Positions 10,760-23,018 of a stretch of 64,000 bases of DNA are shown piece by piece; the first letter of the stretch is position 1, and the number at the start of each line of letters is the position of its first letter. The DNA comes from Lepas anatifera (taxonomy: Eukaryota > Arthropoda > Thecostraca > Lepadidae). The DNA lies in the NCBI GenBank assembly GCA_034440635.1, contig JAOTON010000385.1, positions 588,501 through 652,500 of the forward strand, given 5' to 3'. Made by a program: the position numbers and the translations under genes. The notes beneath the pieces are model-generated. The model was not told where the DNA came from. It made no database searches and saw nothing but the letters and a program-made list of their open reading frames with translations.

Positions 10760-12253
10760 TCAGGTGACGGTAAACACCAGCTCCTGGTTGGCGTACTGGG
10801 CTTCCATCTGCAGCTGCTGCCACACCTCCTCCTCCACCGCCATACACTCCACGTTCCCCAGCCGGTACAGCTGCGGGCACCAGTCCAACAGGGCGCGCAC
10901 GCCGCGAATGTGCAGCTGCGGCGCCCAGCCCAGCCAAAGCTCCCGCAGCTGCCCGGCGCAGCCGGCCTCCAGCTGCCGCAGCAGCTGCGCGTCCGACAGC
11001 TGCGCCGCGTCGTCCACGGCCAGCTGCTGCAGCCGCGCAGCCGACAGCAGCAGCTCGAGGGCGGCAGCCGGCGCCGGGGTTAGCAGCAGGCGCGCCTCCA
11101 ACAGCTGCGGCCAGGCGTCCGGGATGCTGCCGTTGGTGCAGAGCAGCATGTCGGCCTGGTGCACCTCCAGCTTCTGCAGGTGCGGCGTCAGCCGAGCCAG
11201 CTGCGCCAGATCCAGCGGGCCCCGCGGCGCCAGCAGCTCCAGCCAGACCAGAGTCAACCCCACCGGCGGCATCAGCGCGGCGGCCACCCCAGCCGCTCTG
11301 CGCAGCTTTAGCTTCTGCAGCGGCGTCCGCAGCTGGGTCGGCAGCAGCGCCAGCACGTCGTCGTGGGGCGAGTCGAGGTACAGGCCGCGCAGGTGGGGAC
11401 AGGCGGCGGCCAGCGTCATCAGGCGGGGCCGGTCAGTGGCCACGGCGTGCACATAAGAGAGGCGGCAGGTGGTGAGGAGACGCCGTCGGACCGCCATCAG
11501 GACACACTCGGCGCCATACTCGTTCTCTCCCATGCAGACGAGGTTGGGCAGCACCGCCAGCAGAGTGACGCCGGCGCCGGGATCCATGCCACGCAGGCCG
11601 GGACAGCCCAGCCGGACCACGCGCAGGTCACGGTGGGCGCCCAGCGCCAGCAGCGCCTCGGCACCGTGCACGGTCAGACACTTGCTCATGGAGATGTCCA
11701 GCAGACGAAGCCGCGGACACGCGCAACCCAAGGCCTGCAGGAAGGTGTCAGTGGCCAGGTACGGCATCACCAGCTGCTGAAGCGCCGGCAACTGCGGCAG
11801 CAGGTCACCGAGCTCCGTCAGCTCCGAGGGTACCAGCCAGGCCCCGCGCAGGTCCAGGTGGGTCAGAGCACCACCGCCGGTCGCCAGGGTCGACAGCAAC
11901 GCCGCGTGGTGGCGCTCCGGTAAACCACTGACCACCAGTCGTGCCACCGGCGGCGCCAGCAGCGCAGCCAGCGCGGTGGCGCGCACTCGCGCCGGCAGGA
12001 CGGTGTCCTGCAGCGAGACGGCCAGCAGAGGCTCGGCCACGGCGGCCGGCAGCTGGCAGAGCTGCTGCCGCAGCTGCTCCAGCGCCGGCGAGCTCAGCAC
12101 ACGTGCCGGCTCCTCGGCGGCCGGGCAGGGTGTGTCGCCCTCTGCAGGCGAGAGCGCAGACTGCCAGACAGCGTCTGAAGCTGACCACAGCCAGCTGACT
12201 GCCGTCTCCAGACTCAGCTGGCGCAGCGAGGGCGGCCGACGGCGCGGCGGCAT
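10760..12253 (-). CDS. Leucine-rich-repeat protein (LRR gene A)
   Basis: An uninterrupted 497-residue reading frame from the ATG at 12253 (MPPRRRPPSLRQLSLETA...) to the TGA at 10762-10760. I chose this ATG because the frame further upstream opens only with GTG codons. The protein is leucine-rich with repeated xxLxxLxLxx segments typical of LRRs, for example LTHLDLRG, CPRLRLLDIS, PHLRGLYL, LQKLEV, LRELWLG and CPQLYRLG. The spacing resembles the cysteine-containing LRRs found in F-box/LRR proteins. I see no convincing F-box, signal peptide or membrane segment. Composition is very GC-rich, producing long antisense shadows. It is paralogous to gene B, which lies 1.4 kb upstream on the same strand. 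The specific function is unknown; a substrate-recognition role would be a guess. Confidence 0.75.
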   Translation of the reverse strand: MPPRRRPPSLRQLSLETAVSWLWSASDAVWQSALSPAEGDTPCPAAEEPARVLSSPALEQLRQQLCQLPAAVAEPLLAVSLQDTVLPARVRATALAALLAPPVARLVVSGLPERHHAALLSTLATGGGALTHLDLRGAWLVPSELTELGDLLPQLPALQQLVMPYLATDTFLQALGCACPRLRLLDISMSKCLTVHGAEALLALGAHRDLRVVRLGCPGLRGMDPGAGVTLLAVLPNLVCMGENEYGAECVLMAVRRRLLTTCRLSYVHAVATDRPRLMTLAAACPHLRGLYLDSPHDDVLALLPTQLRTPLQKLKLRRAAGVAAALMPPVGLTLVWLELLAPRGPLDLAQLARLTPHLQKLEVHQADMLLCTNGSIPDAWPQLLEARLLLTPAPAAALELLLSAARLQQLAVDDAAQLSDAQLLRQLEAGCAGQLRELWLGWAPQLHIRGVRALLDWCPQLYRLGNVECMAVEEEVWQQLQMEAQYANQELVFTVT

Positions 12254-13658
12254 CGCACACACTGACACCTGTCGGCGACACCGGGAACTGCTGCAGAACG
12301 AGGGTCACGCGGCCGTCTGTCGACGCGAGCTACTGTGGATATCTTCCAGGGAACGACAATTTGTTCCTAATTTTCAACTTTATAGCGCTCGCTTCAGCGC
12401 GTTTCCCCCTTCTCAGAGACATAAAATGCGCTGCATCACAAAAACTAACCCGTTATATCACGCACCTGTACAGAAGTGCTTGAGCTAATACTGTTTTGCT
12501 TGTAAAGACTTCCAATGTTTACAAAGGAGGTACTTTTTGAATACTTTAAGTCTTTTCTTCCAGCAGTGAACACTCTGGGTGTTAAACCTAAAGCTAGATG
12601 TATTAGTTAAAACAGAAACGGACCACTCGCAGCTTGCACGTCCCGTATTGAAGCTGGAAGCGCAATCTCCTTCAGAAACCTTAGATACATGTATATACTG
12701 TCTGTACGATGCACTTTACTGGAAGGACTTTACCATACATCACAACAGGTCAAATACATCAGAAGTCTCTGATCCTTGTCCAAACGCTCGTTATCCTTAC
12801 CTGTTATCCGCAACTGCACTGCTGGAGTCAATTTAACGCTGGTGATTAAGTCAACCGAATGAAGACAAACAAGTACTGTTTGTTCCCCAATGTCGCTACC
12901 CTGATCTTTGCATCAGATACGAAAAAAACCGTAATGCTCATTATAATTGACTACATATTTTGTTTTAATATTGGCCTGCAACTAACCAGTTACTGACAGA
13001 TTTAGAAGGGTAAAACAACATCGCAACTCTGAACGTCGGACAGAAACACCTTTCGCTGCAAATCTGAACAGATTCCTTCTATGATAGCACACACCACACC
13101 GCAGGACGTTACTGCGGAACCGCACATAAAGGTCCAATAAGTCCAAGTTAGTAGTTTTCCACCACAAAACACACTGATGGTCTTACCTTGGGCAGCAGGG
13201 TGGGCCATGGCCGTGTCTTCAGTCTGACGGCGAGCCTTGCCTCGTCCTGTCTCTCGTATTCTTCGCCTTTCTCAGTTCTTCTGCGCGTGCTTCTCCGGAG
13301 ATCTGACAGAAGCCAAGCTCATGGCGGTTAATAGCCGCACACGGTCGCCCAGGAATGATGTGAGCCTGGATCCACCAACGGCCTTCTGCGATGCCACAAC
13401 GTAGCCGGAGAATCCCACGCTCCTGCGTATCATTCCCTCAGAGCACGGGCGGCGACCCATCGAGAAGTCGACGCCTTTGACAGCGAGGCGAGCATCGGCA
13501 GGTCACTTCGAGAGAACGGCACAACACCGCTCTCCACATCGCTGTCCTCCTCGTTGGAACGTAGTAAGACTTCCCGTACTTAACAGACTGGTGCACTGAC
13601 TGACTGCTGCGACACGTCAGACACTACGGTCCGTTCCATCCCTGCGTGCGCGTCCCGT
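12254..13658. other. Spacer between the two LRR genes
   Basis: AT-richer than the flanking LRR genes. The minus strand at 13208-13187 reads ATGGCCCACCC... followed by a consensus GTAAG donor, so it could be a tiny first coding exon, but no downstream partner with a matching phase could be established. Nothing else is recognised. Confidence 0.4.
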
Positions 13659-15293
13659 TCAGACCGTGACGGGAGGACCTCTGGGGCCAGCATTGTTCTC
13701 TCCGCCCTGCCCCATCGCTGTCAGCGCCGCGCGCACTGTGATCTTCAGCGCCAAGTTCTGCGAGGCTGCACGCTCCCGGACCTCATCCAGCTCATTGTAC
13801 TGCCGCCAGTCGTGCGTCACCAGCGCCGCCAGCGTCATCTCGCGGAGACACCAGCGCCGGCCAATCACCTCCCAGAGCCGGTCTGACGTCACCTGGGCCA
13901 CTGTCAGCGTCAGTGTCTCACAGCGCTCCGGGACCAGCCGCTCCAGATCGGAGTCGACGAGGCCTGAGACAGGTGAGAGGTGGAGGTGGCGCAGCTGGGG
14001 CGATCGCGCCACTAGCGCCAGCACCACTGCCCGGTCCAGCTGGCCGGTCATCCAGCCGCTGAGACACAGACGCCTCAGCTGAGTGGGCGTCTCATCACTG
14101 CCAGTCGTGTCGCCGCCGCCCGTGTACCGCCGATACACCAGACGACACTCAGTCAGCTCCAGCTGCTGGAGTCGCGGGCAGGCCTGCAGCAGCGCCACCA
14201 CCTCCACCAGGCAGGGGTCGGCGCAGCTGAGGGCCAGGCAGGAGAGCCGACTCAGCTCCGGTAGCAGCCGCGGGAAGCCGACCGAGCCCAGCGTCGTCTT
14301 CCACAAGGTCAGCTCCAGCACACCCGAGCTCGACAGTCCCGCCAGACCGACGGGGTCCCGTAGGCGACCAACTGACATCGACGTCAGCGCCGGACAATGC
14401 GTCAGCAGTGACGTCACCTCAGTGCCGGTGACATCACCAGCACAGCTGACGTCACACAGCGCGAACTTGAGTGCAGGATCGAGTGCAGTCAGCGCTCGGA
14501 CAGCCCCGGCCGTGTTCTCGTGGTCCAGTCGCTCCAGACCGGGACACAGGCCGAGCAGCAGGGACAGACCACAGCTTGTTACCTGACAATCGCGCAGGCG
14601 GACCTCCCGCAGGGTGGCGGCGCACGGCGCAGCGGCACACTGACGCAGCTCCGACGGCAGCGCGTGCTCGGCCGAGAGACAACGACGCATCAGGCGACGC
14701 CGGTGGACGGCCGGCACCAGCAGCCGCAGCACGCCGCGGCTGGTGACGGCGCCGCCGGAGCCGCTGGCGTCCAGTCTCTGCAGCCGCGGGCAGCCGACGC
14801 CGGCCGCCTCCAGCAGCACGTCCGAGGCGGCCGAGGGCAGCACCAGCTCCGTCAGAGCCGACAGACTGCACAGCACCGACCCCAGCGTCTCCGGCTCGCC
14901 ACGCTCCCAGCAGGGCAGCGGCAGCCGCAGGCGACGCAGCGAGCCGGCGCAGCGCTGCACCAGCCGGTAACACCGCTGCCGGAGGTAGGCACTGGAGAAG
15001 GGCTCCGGCAGCAGCAGCGCCGTCAGGCCGGGAGCCGACAGCAGCTCCAGCAGCCTCAGCAGACGAGGCTCCGGCAGGCCGGTGTCGGCCAGCGCGCGCT
15101 CCACCAGCGCCTGCCGGACCGGCGCCGGCAGCAGGCGGCCCAGCCAGACACTCAGCAGCTCCTCCGAGCCGCACGGCTGGGCCAGCAGGTACCGCAGAGC
15201 AGCGGCCTCGCACAGCGGCGATAGCGCCGGCGGAGGCCGCGTCCGCAGCCCCGGAGGGTCGCACATCGCCTCAGCTAGAACCCGCCTGCACAT
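13659..15293 (-). CDS. Leucine-rich-repeat protein (LRR gene B)
   Basis: A single open frame of 544 residues (ATG 15293, stop 13661-13659). An alternative in-frame ATG lies at 15266. A short upstream ATG frame overlaps the first start, so the true initiation site or a 5-prime exon is uncertain. LRR-like segments include LRRLRLPL, LTELVLPS, CPRLQRLDAS, LREVRLRDC, CPGLERLD, LQQLELTEC, LRRLCLSG and LRHLHLSP. The order and wording parallel gene A (A: LQQLVMPYLATDTFLQALGC; B: LTELVLPSAASDVLLEAAGV), showing an old tandem duplication. The C-terminal tail is G/P-rich. I recognise no catalytic domain and cannot assign a function beyond a probable protein-interaction scaffold. Confidence 0.75.
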   Translation of the reverse strand: MCRRVLAEAMCDPPGLRTRPPPALSPLCEAAALRYLLAQPCGSEELLSVWLGRLLPAPVRQALVERALADTGLPEPRLLRLLELLSAPGLTALLLPEPFSSAYLRQRCYRLVQRCAGSLRRLRLPLPCWERGEPETLGSVLCSLSALTELVLPSAASDVLLEAAGVGCPRLQRLDASGSGGAVTSRGVLRLLVPAVHRRRLMRRCLSAEHALPSELRQCAAAPCAATLREVRLRDCQVTSCGLSLLLGLCPGLERLDHENTAGAVRALTALDPALKFALCDVSCAGDVTGTEVTSLLTHCPALTSMSVGRLRDPVGLAGLSSSGVLELTLWKTTLGSVGFPRLLPELSRLSCLALSCADPCLVEVVALLQACPRLQQLELTECRLVYRRYTGGGDTTGSDETPTQLRRLCLSGWMTGQLDRAVVLALVARSPQLRHLHLSPVSGLVDSDLERLVPERCETLTLTVAQVTSDRLWEVIGRRWCLREMTLAALVTHDWRQYNELDEVRERAASQNLALKITVRAALTAMGQGGENNAGPRGPPVTV

Positions 15294-15508
15294 CGGCCAG
15301 CATCTTCATGGTGATGATAGAATGAGGAGAGATGGTTCTAGATGAAGCAGACCCAATGGGCGCATCTAGAAGGGATGTAGAACACCGCTGGGGCGTTTGA
15401 TAGCGCAGAATTGTCATCACTTCAGTACCACAACCAGCAATGTGACTACTTCGTGAACAATTTAATCGCAGGCAAACTGCAGTGCTTAAACTTCCCGTTG
15501 TTTTTCAG

Positions 15509-15642
15509 GTATGGATATACCAGCACCTGGATGTATTGCCAGATGAACTTGCTGTGAGGAGTAGAGAAATATCATTGCGCGAGTTTCTGGCCAAGTACGT
15601 CTTAATGGCTGGCAACTGCCTTCAGCTGGTCAGTTGTGGGGT
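15509..15642 (+). CDS. Candidate isolated coding exon
   Basis: A pyrimidine tract and TTTTTCAG acceptor precede 15509, and a GTGAGT donor follows about 15642. The interval is open and reads VWIYQHLDVLPDELAVRSRE and onward. No flanking exon was found and the sequence matches no family I know. It may be a false exon. Confidence 0.2.
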
Positions 15643-18600
15643 GAGTCTGCAACCAGAGACTGGGTGCTACCACACAGATTAGTGGGGAGAAAATAAAATG
15701 AGTCAGTAGGGTGGTGTCAAATGCAATTGCGGGCATAGCTTTCAAAAAGTACAGGATGGAGCAGAGTTTTGAAAGAGTTACAACGATCAGATCTTCCACT
15801 CCATTTTCCTTAATATTTGAATGTGTTTCCTGAAACAGGGCTTCACACTATTTTTTCTATTCCAAACAAAGCGGTAAGTGAAAATCAACACATACAAGCA
15901 CAAGCAACAAAAAACACCCAATCCAAAGCAGACTCGGCACTCACTCCTTACTGCAACCTAGAATCAAAGGTGTGCATCTAGTAGGTAGTTATCAGTAAAG
16001 GACCCTACGCCAAAACTTAAATAATAATAAAAGGAAGCCTTACCTGACCCCAACACCACCAACGTCTTCACAGGAGGTGAACAAGTCCGGACCATTTGGA
16101 GGGTTACCTGAGAAACACATTTCATGAAGGCAAATGCTGATATACCTAGTCATCGGGCTAACACGCTTATATAATATCATGACTACAATTGAATCCATCC
16201 ACGTATATTCCATATCCCAGAGTACACTCGTTAAAAACGCTCCATAACACAGTCGCAGAGAGGACAATGAGCAGATGTTTATTTTATAGCAGACAACGTC
16301 CATTCACCTGGTCTTCAGGGCACACGGCTGTGGATAAATTACAGGCACATCGTCGAACAATATGAGAAGCCTACGTCTACCCCGGCCCCGCAAAGTCCGC
16401 CCGTAGCGAAAGGGAGCTGAGGTACGAGTGGTGGTATGGTGGCCGCGCATGACAGGCAACGGACGCCGCAACGTTGTTACACGACGGGTACTGTGTAGAT
16501 CGAACCTGAGACCGTCTGTTCAGCGCCAGGCCTCTTAAACAGTAGCGCCCGGGCGAGCACGGGCGCTACAGCTAGCAGCCGCTACTACCAGCAGTTGGGG
16601 GGGGGGTGGGCGTGTGTGGACCGAGATTAGGGTCACCACCGGTCTGTGGCAAACTGGAATAAATTGCGCGAAAAAATCAAATGCCGAACTTCCAAATTCT
16701 AGAGGAGTGTGTGGTGTTGAAACAGAGCGGGAAGTTTTACCCGGCGGGTATTGGAGCGATCTGAGGTCCAACGTGATTCTCTAAGCTCCACTCTCTTGTC
16801 ACCGTGCAAAGGCCGATCCGTTACTGGCATGCCGTCTGCCCTCGGGCGAACCCCGAACAGGTACAAACAATATCGTTTTATACGTCATCAACCTCTACCC
16901 CGACAGGTTCTAGCGGAGCCCGTGAGGATGGTCCTTTATGACTGGGGTGGTCACCTGCTGAGACCTGGAGACTGGGGTCAGGGATCCACGACCCTCACTA
17001 GGATCCCAAGCCTTCCATCGTCCCAGCATCTTTCCCTCGCTGATAACGAGTCTGAACTAAAAATGTAATACACAGGGGCGAGTACTGTGACGACTCGTGT
17101 TTTGTAGCGTTTCGCTCACACTTTAACTGCGTATTGTTTGTACTGCTCAAGCATTCATCACTATTCTGATTTATTTTTTCCACACACCCGGCCGGGGGAC
17201 GTCTGCTGACGGCGAGTTCCGAGCCTGTGCCCGTCTGGGCGCAATTTAGAGCGCTCGGGCCGTCGGCGGTCACGGGTTCAGGGCTCGGCACCTCAGTGTA
17301 CATTTGGTCCACCTCAGTTGGCTGGGGCTTGTTTTAGGGTACTGTATGGCTCATGTACTGCCCATAGTGTAAATATATGTGAATGGTTGTAATCCACCAC
17401 ACAATAAATGCCTGAAAATTTGAAAATCCCTGCCATACTGCTACATTGAGCTGCAGTGAGTAGCCTGGTGTGCTGTGCAGTGCCCTGCACACACTAACTG
17501 GTGGGCAAATGCTGCTGGCTGTCATGGAGGCACTGTCTAGTGGTCAGCCTCTGAGTGGTGCTTGACCTGGTGGCAGTGTGAGGCCTGACCTGGTGGTACT
17601 GTGTGGGGCCTGAAGCAGCCGCTTTGTTGGTGCAGTGGCACTTTAATGCAAGAATTCACCTCTTGCTTCATGCTCATTCACTGGGAAGGGAGACTGGAAC
17701 TCCTAACCTCCCAGCAAAACAACCTTGGTTTGTGGTGCTTGAACACATAGCCCCTGCTTTCTGATCTGGGATGGATATGTTCCTGCTGATTGGAACAGCT
17801 CTCACATAGGTTTTTTGGGTGGGGGAGGGATATATGGTTTGAATGTACCTAAATAAAATTACTCAATTACCATTGCAGTTGTATCTATTGGAACTATACA
17901 AGTGTATTTGAGCTCACAAGCAGACTCAGCTGGTCACGGATACTGGAATACGCTGGTTTTAATTTTTTAAAGAAAATAGGAGGGAGGAGGAGATAGGTGA
18001 TAGGTGACCAGAAGCTGTCATTGGTGAGGGAGTCCGAGAGAGATGGGGCAGAGATCTGGTACAATAGGTATTCATCTGCTTATCAGTAGTTATGACAGTG
18101 AAATATGCCTACACATGTGAGCAAGCATCATCATAGATAGCATTCATCATGCCCTTTCTTGTTTGACTTGTTAATTTTCCACATCAACATGCTATTCAAT
18201 TTGGTATAATAGACCATCAGCAAGCATGCATGCGATCCTGCCCTAGTCCCCACAAGAAAAGAAGCTGTCCCCACCTGGCCCCAACATCCTTTTTTACTAC
18301 CTTTACATTCGTTATTTTCTTGTGCACAAGGAGTCTAAAATACGAAACAATTTGGAACAGACAAGGCCTATCCGTAACGTGGCCTACAAAGTAGCAAACC
18401 AATCAATATTTCACAAGACTAGAAGTTTTAAGTGGCATGTTATATTCCAATATATTTGGGGCAACTTTGTATTAAGTTTAAGGCTAAACCCCAACACTGC
18501 TACATACCAATCCTAATCACACCGGCATACATACCTTTTCGGCATAAATAAAAGACAAGTCCTCCCGAGAACACCTTTGTCAGTTCTTTCTCCGAGGCTT

Positions 18601-19377
18601 AACAAATATGGGGCACCCCTATGCACCGGTCCATGATCAATTCAAATCAGTAGCTGAAAATGTGTTCTTTGATTTGCGTAATGGCAGCCTCATTATTTTC
18701 TAGCAAATTAATATTCTTAACTTTTGTTACTAGCAGTAATATCCGCTTTTTAAGAATGATTACAGCAGCTGCAGATGCAAACGGCGCATTAGAGACAAAA
18801 CGGAAAACAAGAGAGCGTTGGGGATCTATCTAGTAAAGATCTTATCTGTAATAAGCAAATCAATAATAAGCAAAATGAGCAAATGTATCTTGTATAATAA
18901 GTAAGAACCGTGGGTATTACCAAGGCAATTGTATTACATTGCGTGGTGTGAGTGTATTTTGTGAGTAGTAGGTGGTTTCTGATGGTAGACTTTAATTGTG
19001 TTTTTCAGGAAGTTTCACTCCTCTAATTGCGGGAGACCATGCCAGTGATAGGAATCTGCTTGATTTTTCGTGTACACTTGTCATTTATATCGTTGATAAT
19101 TTTTGAAGTGCTGCGGCGGGGCATGATGATGGTTGTTAAGATGTTCCCTGGCCTCCCCTCGAATCCGGAAATGTAAAAACACGAAGATTATATTTGGCCG
19201 CCCTTCATCAGAAAGGGCCATTCGAGGTCTGGCTATACTAGGACTGATTTTGATATTTACTCCCATTCTGATGAAGGGCTTGCCCGAATATATATCTTAG
19301 TGCTTTTAATTTCTGATTCGGGCCACTCTTAACAACTTGTCATTTATATCAATTAATTTTCTCATGCCGTATGGGTC
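15643..19377. other. Spacer without recognised gene
   Basis: AT-rich sequence with short open frames only. Visible low-level structure: a G run at about 16595-16605 and a two-copy repeat around CCTGACCTGGTGG at 17555-17610. No conserved protein, tRNA or rRNA is seen. Confidence 0.5.
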
Positions 19378-19690
19378 CGCAGCCACCAAAAATTTGCACC
19401 AATTTGCCATACACCAGGGAGAAAAACGCACCCATTCCTACCCACACAATGCAATGCCACCTCGCCTATTACCTAGTTAGTTAAGGACTTTTTATTTATA
19501 AGGCCCTCTCCTGTGTCTTTATAACCATTCAGCCATTATTTGTTTGGTTTTCAGTGTCATCTTCCTTGCACTAGTCTCACAAATTTGCACCAGTTTGATA
19601 AAATTCCCACCATGTGCGCCTGGCTCCAAGGGCACTCACACCGACAAGATCTTGTATAGAATGTCATACTTTGCACACTGGTCCCTATGT
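19378..19690 (-). repeat. Dispersed repeat family A, inverted copy
   Basis: The minus strand aligns over about 300 bp with plus-strand 36960-37240. Shared blocks include CAGTGTGCAAAGTATG, CAAATAATGGCTGAATGG, AAAAAGTCCTTAACT, GGCATTGCATTGT/AGCATTGCATTGT and GGTGC(A/G)AATTTTTGG. The copies differ by numerous substitutions. No complete ORF is conserved and termini are not defined. Confidence 0.75.
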
Positions 19691-20059
19691 AGCCACATTC
19701 TAGGGTCCCTGCAGCAGCTCCTCCCGCCAGCCCCAATGTGTCCGTGAATGGCCTTGTACATACCTCCATACATATATATTCACACAAAAAACAAGCAAAT
19801 GAAACATACATCAGGCATGGGTAAAAACAGACATGGATTAAAACCAGCAAGATGATATGTGAAGACAGCGCCTTTAAAGACCCCGGCAGACAAACCTATG
19901 AGGCGGGGATGGCTCACTCGAGCGTATAACACATCAGTTTCCATGAGCAGATGTGGCGACAGAGCCGGAGCGACATGCAGGAAGCGCTCAGAAGAAGAAA
20001 AAAGTAAAAAAGAGTCGGAAAACATAAAAACTAGAATAAAATAAATTAGTGGGTTGATG

Positions 20060-20760
20060 GGTTGGTGGTTGATTTTCGCCAAACTAAGGCCACCCCCGGT
20101 GCGCATCCGACCGCTCCGACCGCCGCAGCACACCATTAGCGCCACCTAGCACCAGCGCCACCTGCCGGGCACAGCAACACCACCCAGCGGCCGCAGCAGT
20201 ACCGCCCAGCGGCCACAACAGCGCCGCCCAGTGGCCACAGCAGCGCCACACGCGACCGGCTCCACAGCACACCGGGCGACACACGACCCCAGCCGCTGCC
20301 ACAGCCTCGCGACACCGGGGATTGGTCCAGAGCCGGCTCGGTGGTACCGCATCAGCAGCACGAAGGCCAAGCTGCACCGGCGCGCCAGGAAGGCCAGGCA
20401 CCGGACGCAAAAAAGCGCCACCAGTCTGAGGTCAGTGGGACCGGCAGGCGCGCTCAACGCCACCGAACCTCAACGGTCCCCATCGGGCCGGGCCAGCAGC
20501 TCCAGCATGCATCCGGAGGCCGACACCGCAGGAGCCGCCCAGCCGGAAGGCGCCGCCATCCTCCAGGCCCAGCAGGCGGCGCAGGACCGATCCCGCGCCG
20601 ACAGATGAAGATCGCCCCGGTCGAGGGCGCCATCACCGCACCCCCACCACAGGAGAAATCAGCCTCCGCAGTCCAGCGATGTCGGGACGACGCCAGGTCC
20701 AGAAGACCACCGGCAACAGCAACCGGCAAAATTAGTATGTCTCCTCCTTTTGGGTGATAT
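20060..20760. other. GC-rich block of uncertain nature
   Basis: Strikingly GC-rich compared with its surroundings, with degenerate repeats such as CCGCCCAGCGGCCACA (about 20185-20255). Frames of 100-140 residues are open on both strands but are rich in A, R, P, Q and S and match nothing I recognise. It could be a decayed retroelement, a CpG-rich promoter or an exon fragment. I cannot choose between these. Confidence 0.3.
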
Positions 20761-22119
20761 GCTAGGGATAGGAAATGAAGCTGTCAGTTGTTTCCTCTTC
20801 ACAACGAGAACAAGGACAGTCTGACAGGGTACTGCTCCAGTGCCCCTAGTGGGCGCCTTTCTCAACTAGCGGTCACAATTAACTGTTACAGGAGACAAAC
20901 TTGATCTGGCCCAACTGGGGATAATTTAGAGCATGGAGGAAACATAATCATGTGTGCAAAACTGACGTGCCTCTGCTGCTACTGGTCAGAAATTCACAGT
21001 TGCCATCATCAGCTTCGGACTCAGCTTCAACAAGCCAGCTGCCTTCTGCTAATACATCTTACTTCTACGACACAGCCCACACAACATGATGATGGGGAAC
21101 TCTGCGAACAGCACACACACACACTAAAGGGACTTCATTGCCTCCCCCGCTGCTCCTGCAGGGCATGCTTCTCTCCTAGCACCAGCTTCACCCCTGTGTG
21201 CACATGCCCTAGTCTTGTGTTGTTTGCTGTGGTTGCATTGCAGGGTCTTGCTAGGTGGTTGGTCGCACATACGACGTGGTGTGCGGATAAGGTGTAATGA
21301 GTGGGGGGGGGGGACTTATGCTTCAAGCTAAGTCCTCATTTGCCATGGGTGAGAATAATCCAACAGAGAACCCTTTTTGTGGGTGGCGTAGACAGTGTCA
21401 GTCTTTCTTTTCTCCACAGTCTGAAACCAGAAGCTGGAAGTGGATTCGAGTGAGATAGTTACAGAGAAACTTGAAAATTTGCCATTTCCCTGTGTTTTAG
21501 CGCATCTGAGGGGCATTTAGGTAAAATAAGTTACATAAGTGATTACTGCGAGCTTGCAGGTAAACCTTAAACACTGGATGGCCTGCCGTATAGCGGTCAC
21601 CTCGCAACATGATCACCCACAGCTGCCAAGATTCATTACATACGATATAGCGACCTACAGTCGCTTCAATCCATCACGCTAAAGTCGTCCTGCAGTAACT
21701 TCACCCACACTGAACACGGCTTGGGTTGTGTCATTTTTATTTCATCATTGACTAAGTTTCTGGAGCTAGCGATCTTTACATGGACCCAGGGTGGAGTTTC
21801 AACGAGGTTACCGTGGCCTCTTTACATTTTTATGGGCCACTCTCCCCTCTTTTTCTCGTATCTTGTCAGCCTGACCATTAGTTTTTCTGCAGACGTGACG
21901 GTGACGTAACGTGTATCGTCGGTCTTGGAAGCAGTAATAATTACTCTTCAGATCATCCCCCCTCCGCATTTACACCTATCCAGCATCCCCTTCTAGCTCC
22001 AGCCTCCTGTGTGTTTGTGGTGATTTTAAACTCCGGAAGCACTCACGCTATGTACACTGGGGTCGCCTGGCATTCGCTGCTGCTTTGACTGACGATGGGG
22101 CAGGTACCCCCCTTTATGA
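20761..22119. other. Spacer without recognised gene
   Basis: Short frames only. A ten-base G run lies near 21304-21313. No conserved features were recognised. Confidence 0.45.
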
Positions 22120-22127
22120 CTGTGGTG

Positions 22128-22367
22128 CATTGGCGGACGCAGGGGGGGGGCAACGCCGGATAAATTTTTGAAAAAATGTGTTTACACTAGGTCTGTAGAG
22201 CAAAGAGTATTCGCTCCTACCCCCTCCCCCCAGGAGAGCGGTCATGTACTTGGAGATGTAGCTTATACTAGGTCTGTCGAGCACCCGAATTGCACGACTC
22301 ACCCCCCCTCAGGAGGAGAGGCAGACATGGGTTTGCCACCCCAAACTCGGGTGTGCGTCCACCCCTG
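22128..22367. mobile_element. hAT-type MITE, 8-bp TSD CTGTGGTG
   Basis: CTGTGGTG at 22120-22127 is repeated exactly at 22368-22375. The ends are inverted relatives: CATTGGCGGACGCAGGG on the left against CAGGGGTGGACGCACAC on the reverse of the right. 240 bp, non-coding. The right half matches 2425-2775. Confidence 0.85.
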
Positions 22368-23018
22368 CTGTGGTGCGAACTGTTGGGTGGCACCACCTCG
22401 GCGTTCAGGCTACATACTCGTATTTCTCGCGCAGCGTGAGAGACGATCACATCGGTAGTCTGTTCAGGCCCACCCGCAAATCATACATCGCATCCCAGTC
22501 AGGCACTTAACCGCTGATCGAAACTTCGTTCATCCCTTTCAAATTAATCGGTGCTCCTATATCCCTACCCATTTTCTTCTTTTTTTGTTCACTTTTCTTT
22601 GTTCCCCCTACCCTGCACCAGTTTCGCGATTACTCGTGCATTGTTTTCATGTTTCGTGTATCTGCAAATATCTGCGAGTAAACGTGTATGAAAGTTAGGT
22701 TCTGTGATGTCTATCTCTTCTAACTTAGTAGAAATATTTCAATATGGCTGGGCCTGGGCATGCTACAAACGCCTTTGATGAGCTTGTAGCTTTGCAATTA
22801 TTTTAATTGCATCAGATGGCTGTCTGGAATAAATTTGTAAATGCGACCGCTCCATTTTGATTTGCGTAACAGGCTGTTTGAATGATTCCGTTTTTGGAGT
22901 GCATCTGGCTTCATTGCGTGTACGTTTATGTATCTGAGATCTTGTTGTAGGTTTCAAGACTTCAAGACTTGGGAAGAGACAGTTCACTGAACCAGATCAG
23001 CCCATCACAGCTTCAGCT

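Noticed and set aside
11363..12488. Plus-strand ORFs of 170-230 residues over LRR gene A
   Set aside because: Shadows of the GC-rich minus-strand LRR gene, rich in S, R and Q with no LRR pattern.
13187..13208. Minus-strand ATGGCCCACCC exon with GTAAG donor as ALG14 exon 1
   Set aside because: Its phase would technically join to the GGHT exon, but it encodes only seven residues without the expected membrane anchor, and the intron would have to swallow LRR gene A. Not enough to claim.
14452..15264. 270-residue A/G/R-rich minus-strand ORF overlapping LRR gene B
   Set aside because: A different frame of the same DNA as gene B. Composition is typical of a shadow and it lacks motif periodicity.
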